Source of the DNA: Aedes albopictus
Taxonomy: Eukaryota > Arthropoda > Insecta > Diptera > Culicidae
Direction of reading: 5' to 3'
DNA: 64,000 nt
Assembly: GCF_035046485.1 (NCBI RefSeq)
Contig: NC_085138.1
Location: forward strand, 448,361,204 to 448,425,203
Shown: positions 11,950-21,870 of the stretch, one piece after another
Numbering within the stretch: position 1 is the first letter of the stretch
How the letters are laid out: every line of letters starts with the position of its first letter
Notes under the pieces: generated by a model
Told to the model about the DNA's origin: nothing
Seen by the model: the letters and a program-made list of their open reading frames with translations, nothing else
Databases searched by the model: none
Position numbers and translations under genes: made by a program

Positions 11950-12112
11950 ATTTGAAGGCAAGGTTCGTTTAATTGACAGAGATATATTTATGAACAAAAT
12001 ACCACTTGTTTTGTTGGGATTCGAACCCACGACTCCGTATCGCTAGTCCGGCATTTTAACCAATCAAGCAACAGAACAGCCGGAACAGAAAGCCAAACTG
12101 GATTCGAAACAC
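11950..12112 (-). mobile_element. tRNA-like-bearing TIR element, degraded copy
   Basis: On the minus strand it reads AGTTTGGCTTTCTGTTCCGG, then a tRNA-like segment with A-box-like TTGATTGGTTAAAATGCC and B-box GGGTTCGAATCCC, then a segment rich in TTTTGTTCATAAAT and CTGTCAATTAAAC. The same order and much of the same sequence occur in the better-preserved element at 36680-36962, so this is a diverged copy whose left end seems lost in the neighbouring degenerate repeat. Confidence 0.65.
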
Positions 12113-12990
12113 CACCTTAATCCTTGGTGAAAGTCCAAGTGAATTTTCTGAGAAAATCCCTGGAAGAATTCCTCGAGAAATTTTCTGAGAAATTACAGGA
12201 CGGACCCCAACAGGGATTCCAGAAGAGATGCCGTAAGCAATCCCTTTTGCAATTTCTCCCCAAGATTTTTTAAAATAGACCAATTGAATTGTCTTTATTA
12301 TAGAGACTTTCAGCACTTGGAATTTTATAATCAACCTTGATTTCAATTGATACTTATCATACATAAATTACGTAATCGAACAAATCATGCAATCCAGCCG
12401 TAGTAAGAAAATACAATGAATCCTTCAGAAATTTTTCGACGAATAGTTACTGGAATACCTCCAGATGTTGCTGCTGGAATTTTTCCAGAAATTCAACCAT
12501 AGATTTCTATTAGCAAACATCTTCAGGACTTTTTGCAGTGATGAATTTTTCTTGGTATTCCTTCAATAACTCCTCCTGACATTCGAACTCCTGCTGAGTT
12601 TCCTTCCGGAATTCCTTCAGATATTTTCCGAGGATTTTTTACATAAACTGGTTCAGAAATTTTTGTTGGGATTCCATCAGAAATTTGTACTGGAATTCCT
12701 CCGCGGATTCTTTCTCCGGAGAATTTCGAGGGATTCTTCCTTTGTAGGTTTTATCGTGGAACTTCTAAAATTATTACCCAGGATTTCTCCATGGGTTTTC
12801 TAGGACATATTTTTTGGATTTTTTTTTAAAGATTTCTTCAGAAATTTTGTTAAGAGTTGCTGCAGGAGTTCTTGGGGGAGTTCCTTCTGGGATACCTCCT
12901 AGGATTTATTAAACTTTTGCTTGGATTTCTTTAGAAATTCTTTCTGATATTCCTCTGGATTTTATCGGAGATTTCTACGGAAACTTCTCT
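12113..12990. repeat. Degenerate GGAATTCCT-rich repeat
   Basis: The stretch is built from irregular variants of TTCCTCCAGAAATTC, GGAATTCCTTCAGA and their complements at intervals of roughly 15-30 bases, with no exact period. No coding signal and no element ends were found. The same kind of sequence occupies large parts of 34.4-50 kb. Confidence 0.6.
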
Positions 12991-13002
12991 ATATATAACT
13001 TA

Positions 13003-14462
13003 TTCATTTTATGGCTATAACGGTCTTTTTTCTACTCAGAGTATAAGGGAAAGTGTTCTATCCAATAAGATCGAATAAAGCTAATAGGAAGAACACGCTG
13101 CGATATAGGCATACCAGTCTTCCCACGAACGCAACACATGTTCAACTTCGGTACGATTTCGGTACGACTTGTGTTGAACATCAAACGCCAAACATCGGAG
13201 TACCCGTGTTTGCGAGCGTACTCCGTACCAAAGAGTACTCAAGTACAAAACAAAAATCGAACCGAGCGAAAACCGAGAATGAAACCCAAAGCGGCTTTCC
13301 GATTGGTAAACGAATGGTGCCGAACTGTCAATCGTCGTTCGAGTCTCGAACTTCGAGAAAGTTCTTTTTTGCACGATCGCTTCGCACTTCGTTTCGTGCG
13401 ATACACGTGTACTGTACATATGTTCGTACTTGTGTTTAAAACGAAATCTGAACATAGGTACACGTTTGAGTACAGATTTGTGTGATGCGGTTTAAACACC
13501 AAGTCAGAGTATAGGTGGAGTTTAATTACAGCAGTACTTAGCGAGTTCGGTGTTCGTTTGGGAAGACTGAGGCATACCCCTATGAACGGAGTGCTAATTC
13601 CGAAAAAGCTACTGATCGATAGAACTTCTGATAAAAACAGAACAATACATAGGCAGTCGGGTGCAGGGATTGGCGGCATGCACCGTGCGGTGCGAAAAAA
13701 AAAACATGTGCTTCACACAATCTCAAGTGCTTGTCTCCCGTTTTGCCGAGAGACAAGAGACGTAGTGAGTGAGAGCTTTTGTAATTGTGTGAGAGACAAT
13801 CGCAGCACTAGCTCTACGGCGCAGGGAGTAATGCTCGGTGCTTGGGACTGTGCTTGTCACCAAACAGAAAACATCACTTAATAAATTAATTGAAGAGTTT
13901 GTTTGTATTTTCGGCAAAGTAGTTAAGCTTGTCAAGGATTGACAAGTGATGGGTCGTTTGATTCGAATTTTTTTCCAATCATGCGTAGTATCAAGCCAAG
14001 TGCAAAGCATGGAGACAAGCACCGAGAGAGTGCATACGACAGAGCGTGAGAGACAGGAGAGCTCCAGCACGCGGCAAAATAAGCGAGCAACACACAACCG
14101 ATTGCGCGTACTCGTCTCCTTCTAGTTTGTTGTGCTGTCTCGTAGCAGCGTGTGCGGCACGCAGAGTTTTGAGTCGCACCCTATCCCTGGTCGGGTGCCT
14201 GAAACTTTTGCCAGTCTTGGTAAGGTTGTATGAACTAACAACCAAGCCAATCTGTTTAAAAGCGCAGGTCGTACGGCAGAAGTTTCACGCATTCGATGTA
14301 TTTGTTCAACACATGGCCTACTTGCCTAATTTCACCTTCTATAAATTTTCATACTTGTTCACAACCTAGCGAATACTATCATATCTATCATTTCATTATC
14401 TACTTTGATCTCTTCTCCCTTATACTCTGAGTAGAAAATAGACCGATATAGCCATAACATGA
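13003..14462. mobile_element. ~1.46-kb inverted-repeat DNA element, non-autonomous
   Basis: The two ends are long imperfect inverted repeats. ATGGCTATAACGGTC and TTTTCTACTCAGAGTATAAG at 13011-13050 match the complement of the right end at about 14415-14457 (CTTATACTCTGAGTAGAAAA and GACCGATATAGCCAT). The interior has no transposase-like frame; it carries GTAC- and GTTCG-rich segments with small internal inverted repeats and several stop-rich short frames. Flanking duplications are unclear. Confidence 0.75.
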
Positions 14463-14628
14463 TTGAGTTAAATATAGAATACGGTCGATAAATCAGAATC
14501 TCCTCTATATATTCCTTCAAGATTTTTCCATGGATTCCAGTAAGGTTTTCTCAAGAGATCTCAAGAGAAAAAATATGAATTTAGGTGAATTCTACAGGTA
14601 ATCTTCCCGTAATTTTTTTTAAATACAA

Positions 14629-14920
14629 CTAGCTGTCCCGGCAAACTTTGTCTTGCCAGCTGTGGGGGTTTGACAACTGTTGAGGTCATCGCAGCAACGC
14701 ACTCTAGATTGATTTATTTTTATTCTTCCCGGCTCATAAAAAATCAGTATTTTCACAATTTTCATACTTTTCTAGTTGATTTTCGTAACTTTTTGTACAT
14801 ATAAACACAGCCACCATGAATACGAATCTAACCATGCAAGATTCATTCAGATCGGTTCAGCCGTTCGTGACTTTTGTTGCCTCAAAGGGAAGTCAAACTC
14901 ATTTTTATATATATAGATAG
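14629..14920 (+). mobile_element. CTAGCTGTCCCGG repeat family, copy 1
   Basis: It starts CTAGCTGTCCCGGCAAAC and ends TTTTTATATATATAGATAG, with ATTCAGATCGGTTCAGCCGT before the end. The same head recurs at 16917 and, on the minus strand, at 52003, and the same kind of AT tail is present at copy 2. This head/tail layout is typical of non-autonomous retroelements or 3' ends of RTE-type LINEs in insects; the class is inference. Confidence 0.65.
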
Positions 14921-15039
14921 ATTCTAAAAATTCCTTTCGATATTTACACGATTCCGTAAGGGATTGTGATGACTATATGCCTTTTCAGCTGACAGGTCCG
15001 TGTGTGTTTACAACTGCCGAACAAAGACGAAAACGCTTA

Positions 15040-15205
15040 GGGGCTGTCCATTAATTACGTAAGGGTTTATGTGGGGAGGGGGGGTTTGAGAAATCTTACG
15101 CGCCATACAAAAATTTTTGGGTTCTCATACAAAAAATCTTACAAGGGGGGGGAGGGGGTATCAGAAAACCGCAAAAATTCTCTTACGTAATTAATGGACG
15201 GCCCC
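15040..15205. mobile_element. PIF/Harbinger-like MITE (166 bp)
   Basis: The inverted ends GGGGCTGTCCATTAATTACG and CGTAATTAATGGACGGCCCC are nearly perfect and are flanked by TTA on both sides (15037-15039 and 15206-15208), the 3-bp target duplication expected of PIF/Harbinger elements. The interior is G-rich and non-coding. A degraded half-copy may lie near 57520-57570. Confidence 0.85.
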
Positions 15206-15208
15206 TTA

Positions 15209-16386
15209 ACGGTCATTTTCATAGGAGAACTGTCAAAAGCCCCCAAAATCAGCTGATTTTAAACGTCTTCTGCGCGACCGAGGTGAGACGAGGAGTAAAC
15301 CCGACTGTGTTGTGAAGACGCTCCTATGGTGATGGCAGCGCTACGTTAGATGGTATTCGGTCAGACAGTTTTGATTAGTTTTACTACCATAAATTGAACT
15401 AAATACGTGTCAGTTTCAAAGATTATTTTTGAAGCAGGAAGTGTGTTTGTTTTGTCATTATCCATTTGATAACGGTGCTTATTGTAAGTGAATGTAAATT
15501 CTGAATGGACGTGTCCCTCCAGAAATTCTGAAATAAGTCTCTGGATCTGAAATAGCGCTTTCACCTTCTAACTCCCGGTATCAGATATCATGACTAATGA
15601 CCAGTGCATCAAATTTTAATCATCGCGCAACAATAATGACAATGTCGCAACTTGTATTTGTTGCGACAATCCACCCAATGCGATATAAGTTTGCCCAACT
15701 TGAAAATATTAGAATAAACATCGTGCACCACGAGTTGATTTTTAAGCCTTGCATTGCGATTTTCGAAGGGTAACTTCGAGTCGGTAAGCACTGCAACTCT
15801 ACTGAAGATCTATCATCAAACAGTTTCGACTTTGAGTTGGTAATAATTGATTATTCACGAGTTGAAAAGTACGCAACAAATTCAGATTCCGTTTCGTCTG
15901 CAACAAAAATTTCCGAAATATCGAAAACTCATCGCGCCTTCTTTGTTGCTTGTTTTGTGCCTGTTTTGTCTGGCAATTTTCTTCACTGCTAATGACTAAT
16001 TATTCCGAATAATTTATCCACAAGCCTAACTAGAGACCGACCCGCTCTGAGTAATTTAAGTGTGTCAAGTGGTTGGCGATATTTTCAACAAAGTCTCTCT
16101 TTTTTGTGCATATGTTGTTTTTTCTGGCCTTATTACTAAGGATCTTTTAGGCATTCAGCCTGCTAATGTATCCTTCTTTTAAATGTACCATTTACCCCCT
16201 TTTAAATGTACCATTTACTTTTTAATTTGACCCCCGCTAATCTGCACATCGTTCAAACTAAAAATGGTTCAAACGTCATTCTGCTCATGGAACAGGATGA
16301 AACGGAACGCAGAATCAAAACAAAACTGCAAAAAAGGTTACCATCAATAAGTTTTTCGATGACCACAGGGTTACTAGAAGTTCACA
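15209..16386. other. Unassigned spacer
   Basis: No gene is supported. A short direct repeat of about 20 bases around AAATGTACCATTTACCC occurs at about 16178-16220. Open frames here are short and featureless. Confidence 0.5.
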
Positions 16387-16786
16387 AGGTTGCGACCATT
16401 CATTTGCAAAGATTTACATTCATTTGCTATTATCTCAGTTCAGAAGCATGCTATCGAAAAACAATGTATGGATGAATTTAACCTTGTAGTTTTATCTGAA
16501 AGTTTGCAGAATAACATTGGGGTCGCAAACGTATACCAAAGTCGTGAGCGAGCTGTGAAGGCAACTCTCCACGCGGTGAATGGAAATTTCATTCACGCTG
16601 TGGGAAGTTGCCTTCACAGCTCGCTTACGACTTTGGAATGCGTGTGCGACCCCAATGTTATTCGGCAAACTTTCAGATAAAACAACAAGGTTAAATTCAT
16701 CCATACATTGTTTTTCGATAGCATGCTTCTGAACTGCGATAATAGCAAATGAATGTAAATCTTTGCAAATGAATGGTTGCAACCTT
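16387..16786. mobile_element. Foldback element, 400 bp with 200-bp arms
   Basis: The whole element is one near-perfect palindrome. It runs from AAGGTTGCGACCATTC to GAATGGTTGCAACCTT, and the arms meet without a spacer at about 16587 in GTGAATGGAAATTTCATTC. The arms differ at a modest number of positions, so it is old enough to have mutated but can still fold into a long hairpin. The symmetry yields mirror-image open frames of about 96 codons on both strands; these are not genes. A short related fragment (CATTCACAGCTCGCTC) lies near 46424. Confidence 0.92.
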
Positions 16787-16916
16787 GGAAGTTCAAATAA
16801 AAAAAATGAACCCCGTTGGTTTGCATGAGATGTCGTTCAGTTCGGTAGGCTATTTTGTTTAGTTATTCCTTTAAGGAATGTGTTGTGTTGCAACTGGTAA
16901 TATTTTTTATCAGAGA

Positions 16917-17135
16917 CTAGCTGTCCCGGCAAACGTCGTACTGCCTGCCTACTGTGTTTTTGACATACAGCTCCTTAGGGATGTCCCCCGCGAAGTCATC
17001 TGTATAGGAGCCCTCCGTTCCAGAGACCGGAGAGATCTCACACCTAGCTAAGAACCTTCCCCGGCCCCAAAAAAATCCACATATAAAATTACATTCCGAT
17101 CGGTTCAGTTGTTTCCGAATGCATAACGGTCTGAC

Positions 17136-17172
<37 letters not shown>

Positions 17173-17235
17173 TACAAACAGACAGACAGACAGACAGAAA
17201 GAAAGACAGACAGAAATTAATTTTTATATATACAG
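16917..17235 (+). mobile_element. CTAGCTGTCCCGG repeat family, copy 2
   Basis: It begins CTAGCTGTCCCGGCAAACG and ends in an AT-rich tail (TTTTTATATATACAG). A sequence like copy 1 (ATTCCGATCGGTTCAGTTG) sits just before an internal (CAGA)n tract. It differs from copy 1 in the middle. Confidence 0.65.
17134..17215. repeat. (CAGA)n microsatellite
   Basis: About 80 bases of CAGA repeats with a few substitutions (CATA, CAAA, GAAA), inside copy 2 of the CTAGCTGTCCCGG family. Confidence 0.95.
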
Positions 17236-17865
17236 TTTTTTCCTTCAAGCTGTTCATTCAAGTTTTACTGTTATGTGAAATAGTGACCACATTAGTTCAT
17301 TATTCATTTTCAGCCATAAGATGCAAAACCAAAAGCTCAATATAGATAATTTCCTTCGTTTGGCTATTGGCTGTTCTTTTCATTGTATCGGTTGGAGATT
17401 TTCACAAAGCGTCCCATGAGCTTGATATGCTTACTGTTTATTTTGTGTTTGTTCTATAAAAGGCAGAGTGAAATTTTATCAACCAAGCTAGTTCATTCCG
17501 AGACTAAAGGCATGGTTTCCTTCGTTTAGACAAATATATATTTTTTTTAATTTAGAAGCAAAAATATTCGGGTTAATGGAATTCGATGTAATGTCATAGA
17601 TTAGTTTCGTGACATTCAGATCTCCACTATATCGATTTTGATAGGAAACATGGTTGTATGACAAAAGGTTGAAGGTGGAAAGGTTGAAGGTCAAAAGGTC
17701 GACGGTAAAAAGGTTGACGGTTGAAAGGTCAAAAAGTCAAAAGGTCGAAGAGTCACAAGGTCGAAATAAAAAAAATAAATTGGTCAAAAGGTCGAAAGGT
17801 CGCATGAAAAAAAAACGACCAAAAATGATTTTAAATCGTTTTTATCATTTTCTTTATTACTTTAT

Positions 17866-17925
17866 GTTATCATTGCAACTTGGCCTGCATCTTTTCAGCT
17901 TTGTGTTCTTTTAGCACTTCCACAA
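17866..17925 (-). repeat. SINE 3' fragment (GAA-tail family)
   Basis: On the minus strand this reads like the conserved 3' body of the SINE at 25028-25310: GTGGAAGTGCTAAAAGAACA, then a GCAGGCCAAGTTGCAA block. The head and tail are missing. Confidence 0.55.
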
Positions 17926-18096
17926 TTCTTTGAAAAGAGTTCTTTCTATTAATGTTTTTTGACAATTTTTGACGTACAGACTAATAATATATTGTTGACA
18001 GTTACTTTTAATTTGACTTTAGATATTTCCAAAGAGATCTTTCTTAAAGATCTGCTAAAATAAATAAAAAAATGTAGAGATCAACGTGACGTCCTA

Positions 18097-19020
18097 CAGG
18101 GGATAGACAAAATGATCGGGACAGGCAAAATTTTCACTTTTCAATAAATGTTCAATTAGCTGTAACTTTTCGAAAAGTGCATCAAATATCTTCAAATTTT
18201 TACTGTAAATTCCTCAACTAGTTGTGTATCAGTGGACAAAATTTGAAAAAGATCGGACAATTCTTCACGAAGTTATAACGATTTTTGGAAAAGGTAAAAT
18301 TATTAGATAGCCAACTTTGAGCTGTTATATCTCCGGATTCAATGAACCGAATGCAATGAAATTTTGTCCATTTATGACTTATATAATGAGCTATGAAAAA
18401 CCATTGACTGAACTTAATATTCTTAATACGGAAGAAAGTTATAACGATTAGATTATTTTTCTAAAAAAAAAACACCAAATTATCCAAAACACCAACATCG
18501 TTTCAAAATTAAAGATGCAAATTATAGTTCATTTAGTTTCCCTCTAATTGACTTATATATAAATGCGTTTTGAAGGAAAGTAACAACATAGCCGCCAATA
18601 AATTGAAAAAGTAATGGGATGCATATTAAAAATAGACCAATTTACTAAAAAATCGTGAAAAAAATAAAATTGCTATAACTTTTTCGCTTGTTAAAAATTT
18701 CAAGTTAAGTTAAATGTTTTCCAGAGTTCATTATATAAGTCATGAATGGGTAAAATTTCTTTGCAATCGGTTCATTGAATCCGGAGATATAAAAGCTCAA
18801 AGTTGGCTATCGGATAATTTTATCTTTTTCAAAAATCTTTATAACTTAGTGAAGAATTGTCCGATCTTTTCCAAATTTTGTCCACTGATACACAACTAGT
18901 TGAAGAACTTACAGTAAAAATTTGAGAATATTTGATGCACTTTTCGAAAAGTTACAACTAGTTGAACATTTTTTGGAAAGTGAAAATTTTGCCTGTCCCG
19001 ATCATTTTGTCTATCCCCTG
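18097..19020. mobile_element. TA-flanked foldback element (924 bp), Tc1/mariner-like MITE
   Basis: The ends are CAGGGGATAGACAAAATGAT and its complement, flanked by TA on both sides (18095-18096 and 19021-19022). The arms extend for about 320 bases each with moderate divergence (for example TGGACAAAATTTGAAAAAGA in the left arm against TCTTTTCCAAATTTTGTCCA in the right), separated by about 270 bases. It carries no transposase, so movement would need one in trans. It sits inside the larger element 17650-19312. Confidence 0.88.
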
Positions 19021-19420
19021 TATTTCATATCAACCTCAAGTTCAATGTACTTATTAGACATTGAATTTTTTGATACTTTATACGTAATGCTTCTATTCGT
19101 TTTGGCCATTTATTTTTATTTCATCAAAAATTTTCATGTTGATTTATGGCGAACATCATCGAACTTTTGACCACTTGTATTTTCGACCTTTTGTCCTACT
19201 TATTTTTTCATTTCGACCTTTTGATCATTCGACCTCTTGTCCTTTCGAACTTTTGACCGTCGACCTTCTGACCTTCGAACTTTTGACCTTCGACCTTTTG
19301 TCATAGAACCAGGGAACATGTAGAAATTCTCGCGCTTAGTATCATACGGGCGTATCTTCAATGATCGATTTCTCTTCATCGATATTCTCTTTGGTTAATA
19401 ATTTGGTCGGCAAATCATTA

Positions 19421-20100
19421 CACTAGTTTACAGCATTTTTGAACTCGGTAAGCTGATGATCATTTTTGGTGTAGAATCATGCCCTGAGTTCGAAAACGTG
19501 AAAGAAAAAAATTACAGTAAAGCGAAATTTTTTTCGACTTTCCATACAAGGTTGATGATTTGAAATCGATTTTTGTTCTATTTTTAAGCAAAATCGCTCA
19601 CTTCACATATCTCATTCTCCGTTATCAATGCTCCGATTGAGCTGATTTTTTTACTGTAACTTGCCTTCATATGACATGTCAAATAAACGTTGAGAAAGAA
19701 TTTTTAAATTGTTTTTTTCTTATTGAAAAAAAAAATACATATCTTCAAATATTTTTGGAAATTTTGCTAAAATTTAAGGAGGACGTCCCCAAAACTCGCC
19801 AATATCTTGATTTTCATCAATCTGACGCTAAACCTGCATTCAGATGTTCGAATTGTATTATATTTAGCTTTTAATTTATGGATAAAGATTTAGAATTGGT
19901 TGAACGAAACGCACGATATTTGAATTTTATTAAATTCCATATTTTTAAAAGTTGTAGAGCTCAATATTAAGCTAAATTTCAAAAGCTGTTCTATTTATTT
20001 ATTTTTGAAGCACTATTTCGAAATTAGTGTTAAATTATACTTCAAAAATTTTTGTTGTTGACAGAAGTTCACGACTTTCATTTTATTTTGTAAACTAGTG
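19421..20100 (+). mobile_element. PIF/Harbinger-like non-autonomous element, copy 1 (680 bp)
   Basis: The terminal inverted repeats CACTAGTTTACA and TGTAAACTAGTG are flanked by TTA on both sides (19418-19420, 20101-20103). No transposase is encoded; the interior is AT-rich with a poly(A)/poly(T)-like centre. A second copy in the opposite orientation occupies 29190-30031 and shares nearly the entire interior. Comparison with that copy shows this one has the simpler, presumably ancestral, centre. Confidence 0.87.
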
Positions 20101-20257
20101 TTATCGGTTGTTTTTGTTGTTTTAGAAGCTAGTTCCAGTCATCCTTCTCCGAAACACACAGAGAGATCATTCGGATATTGGTCGTAATTCCCGGAACAAT
20201 CTGAAGAGAAAATCCCGTATGATACTAAACGCAAGATTTGGGGTCTCCAGTTAGCCT

Positions 20258-20354
20258 TCAATTAATAACTGTGGAAATGCTCTAAGAACACTAAGTGGAA
20301 GAGAGGTAGGCCAAGTTCCAATGTGAACGTCGAGCCACAAAGAGGAAGAAGAAG
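20258..20354 (+). repeat. SINE 3' end (GAA-tail family)
   Basis: TTCAATTAATAACTGTGGAA, then AGAACACTAAGTGGAAGAGA, AGGCCAAGTTCCAATGTG, and a short GGAAGAAGAAG tail match the 3' half of the SINE at 25028-25310 on the other strand. The tRNA head is missing. Confidence 0.7.
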
Positions 20355-20674
20355 TATAAGTGGCATAGCTTTCTTGGCCGATGTTAGAGACCCATTCCTC
20401 GTTGCGTATTTTCTCATTTCATATTCAATAATATTTTTAATACGTTTGATTCAAAAATTGGGTCATACCTATGAGTACATTGGGAGAAGATACATATTTT
20501 TACAGAGCTTAAAAGTTTAGGCACAGTTGATTGGTATTTCTCACTGTGCAGCACTTGAGCTACATACCGCTCTGTCTGGCGATGTAGTCATCGTCGTCCT
20601 CATCGGTCTTCTCCAGTACCTACCACCTATATCTACAGTTGTTGCAGCAGTTCCTTGGTGGCCGTTTCACCCTC

Positions 20675-21372
20675 GGTAGGTAGGGGAACAAAGCCCAAAA
20701 TGCCAAGATGGGGTAAAATGGCCCAACTCATAAAATCATTCCTGAATGGGACTTGATCATTACTATAGGTGAATGGTGTCAAGATATGTTTGCATCGAAC
20801 ATTCTTCTAGAAGCTAGGCCACGAAACCCACGAAAAATCTTTTGATTTCCCAATGAAAATTGGCAACTTTCGGTTTTTCGTGCTTGCAATTAAGGTTTTC
20901 TGGTGATTTTATTACCAGCCAAGTGTTTCCTACGAGATTGAGGCACGCATGGAGACGCATGGTTGTTGATGTCTACGCTTTCCATGTTCGGGGTCATTCA
21001 AACATTACGATCATCGTTTTGCGGGGAGGGAGGTAACACTCCATTTATTGAGTATACGAAAAAAGCGGGACAGAGGGGGGAAAAGGAGTCGGAAATGCCC
21101 GAAAACTGATGGACGTAATTTTTGAATGTTTCCATGAAGAGGCATCTTATCCCATGGCAGATAGTCTTTTTACACCACTTCCGTTTTACGAATCAGTTCA
21201 CTAAAAATCGATGAAAATGCAATAACTTAGTGAATATTTTTGCTGAAGTATCGAGCAAATATTGTCTAGTTGCTGTTACCACTTTGAAAGCCTAACAAAT
21301 GAGGCTAATTATCATTGAAAACGATGAAAGTTTGAAAAATGGCATTTTACCCCACTTGACCCTACCTACCTA
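20675..21372. mobile_element. Imperfect TIR element with GGTAGGTAGGG ends
   Basis: The left end TCGGTAGGTAGGGGAACAAA and GGGGTAAAATGGCC match in inverted form the right end CATTTTACCCCACTTGACCC and TACCTACCTAC, over about 50 bases. A smaller MITE is nested inside (20993-21133). The interior is non-coding. Confidence 0.6.
20993..21133. mobile_element. Small MITE nested in the GGTAGGTAGGG element
   Basis: The ends GGTCATTCAAACATTACG and CGTAATTTTTGAATGTTTCC are inverted repeats around a G-rich interior (GCGGGGAGGGAGG, GGGACAGAGGGGGG). The design resembles the MITE at 15040-15205, but the ends differ. Target duplication not resolved. Confidence 0.6.
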
Positions 21373-21375
21373 CTT

Positions 21376-21857
21376 GCAGCAGTTCAACTCACAAAAGACG
21401 AAGGATGACACTTGGTAGGGCTGTCGCTGAGGACAGCTGATGACGACGGGAGGGACGCTGCTATAGTGTTGGTTCTTTGCTGGCTCTCTCTCTTCTAGCC
21501 GGCCGCGGTCGGCTGAGGCACTTTCGCAAGCAAACAAGAACCCGTTCCTAGAGGCGGACTTCCAAGGGCAAGGACATATCAAACATGCGCAGTAGATGCG
21601 TCTGAGGGTATTCATCTTGCACATTTTCCTATATATTCGAATACCGTCCGCGATCGTGACGTGGAAGGTTCAAGTAGGGGGTTGCGGTGGTGGCGGCGGT
21701 GATTTTTTTTCCGACGATTCGTCTCCTTCCCTTATGGGGACTTTTGCTATTTTGTGTGTTGTGTTTCATGGCGATGATGGCCTGCAGGCTGGCTGGTGCA
21801 ACTTGCCCACACCCAACGACGACCTACTCTCGGTTCAACGAATGTAGATATCTCCGG
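21376..21857. other. Low-repeat flank left of the LOA insertion
   Basis: GC-richer sequence with GGTGGTGGCGGCGGTGA near 21686. Short frames on both strands have no recognisable domain. The sequence continues at 24815 on the other side of the LOA insertion, as shown by the 13-bp target duplication. Confidence 0.45.
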
Positions 21858-21870
21858 TACCGTGAAGCGG

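Larger units (their letters stand above)
17650..19312. mobile_element. Long-TIR element with CAAAAGGTCGA-repeat arms
   Basis: The left end (about 17655-17800) consists of short tandem variants of AAAAGGTCGAAGGTC. The right end (about 19180-19305) carries their inverted complement (GACCTTCGAACTTTTGACC). The outermost inverted match is TATGACAAAAGG at the left with CCTTTTGTCATA at the right. The element contains a SINE 3' fragment and a nested 924-bp TA-flanked element. No transposase frame was found. Confidence 0.75.

Noticed and set aside
16390..16782. A pair of similar ~96-codon frames on opposite strands
   Set aside because: They are mirror images created by the 400-bp palindrome.
21796..21870. 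First 25 codons of the LOA ORF2 frame
   Set aside because: They lie in host flank and the TSD; the element begins at 21871.
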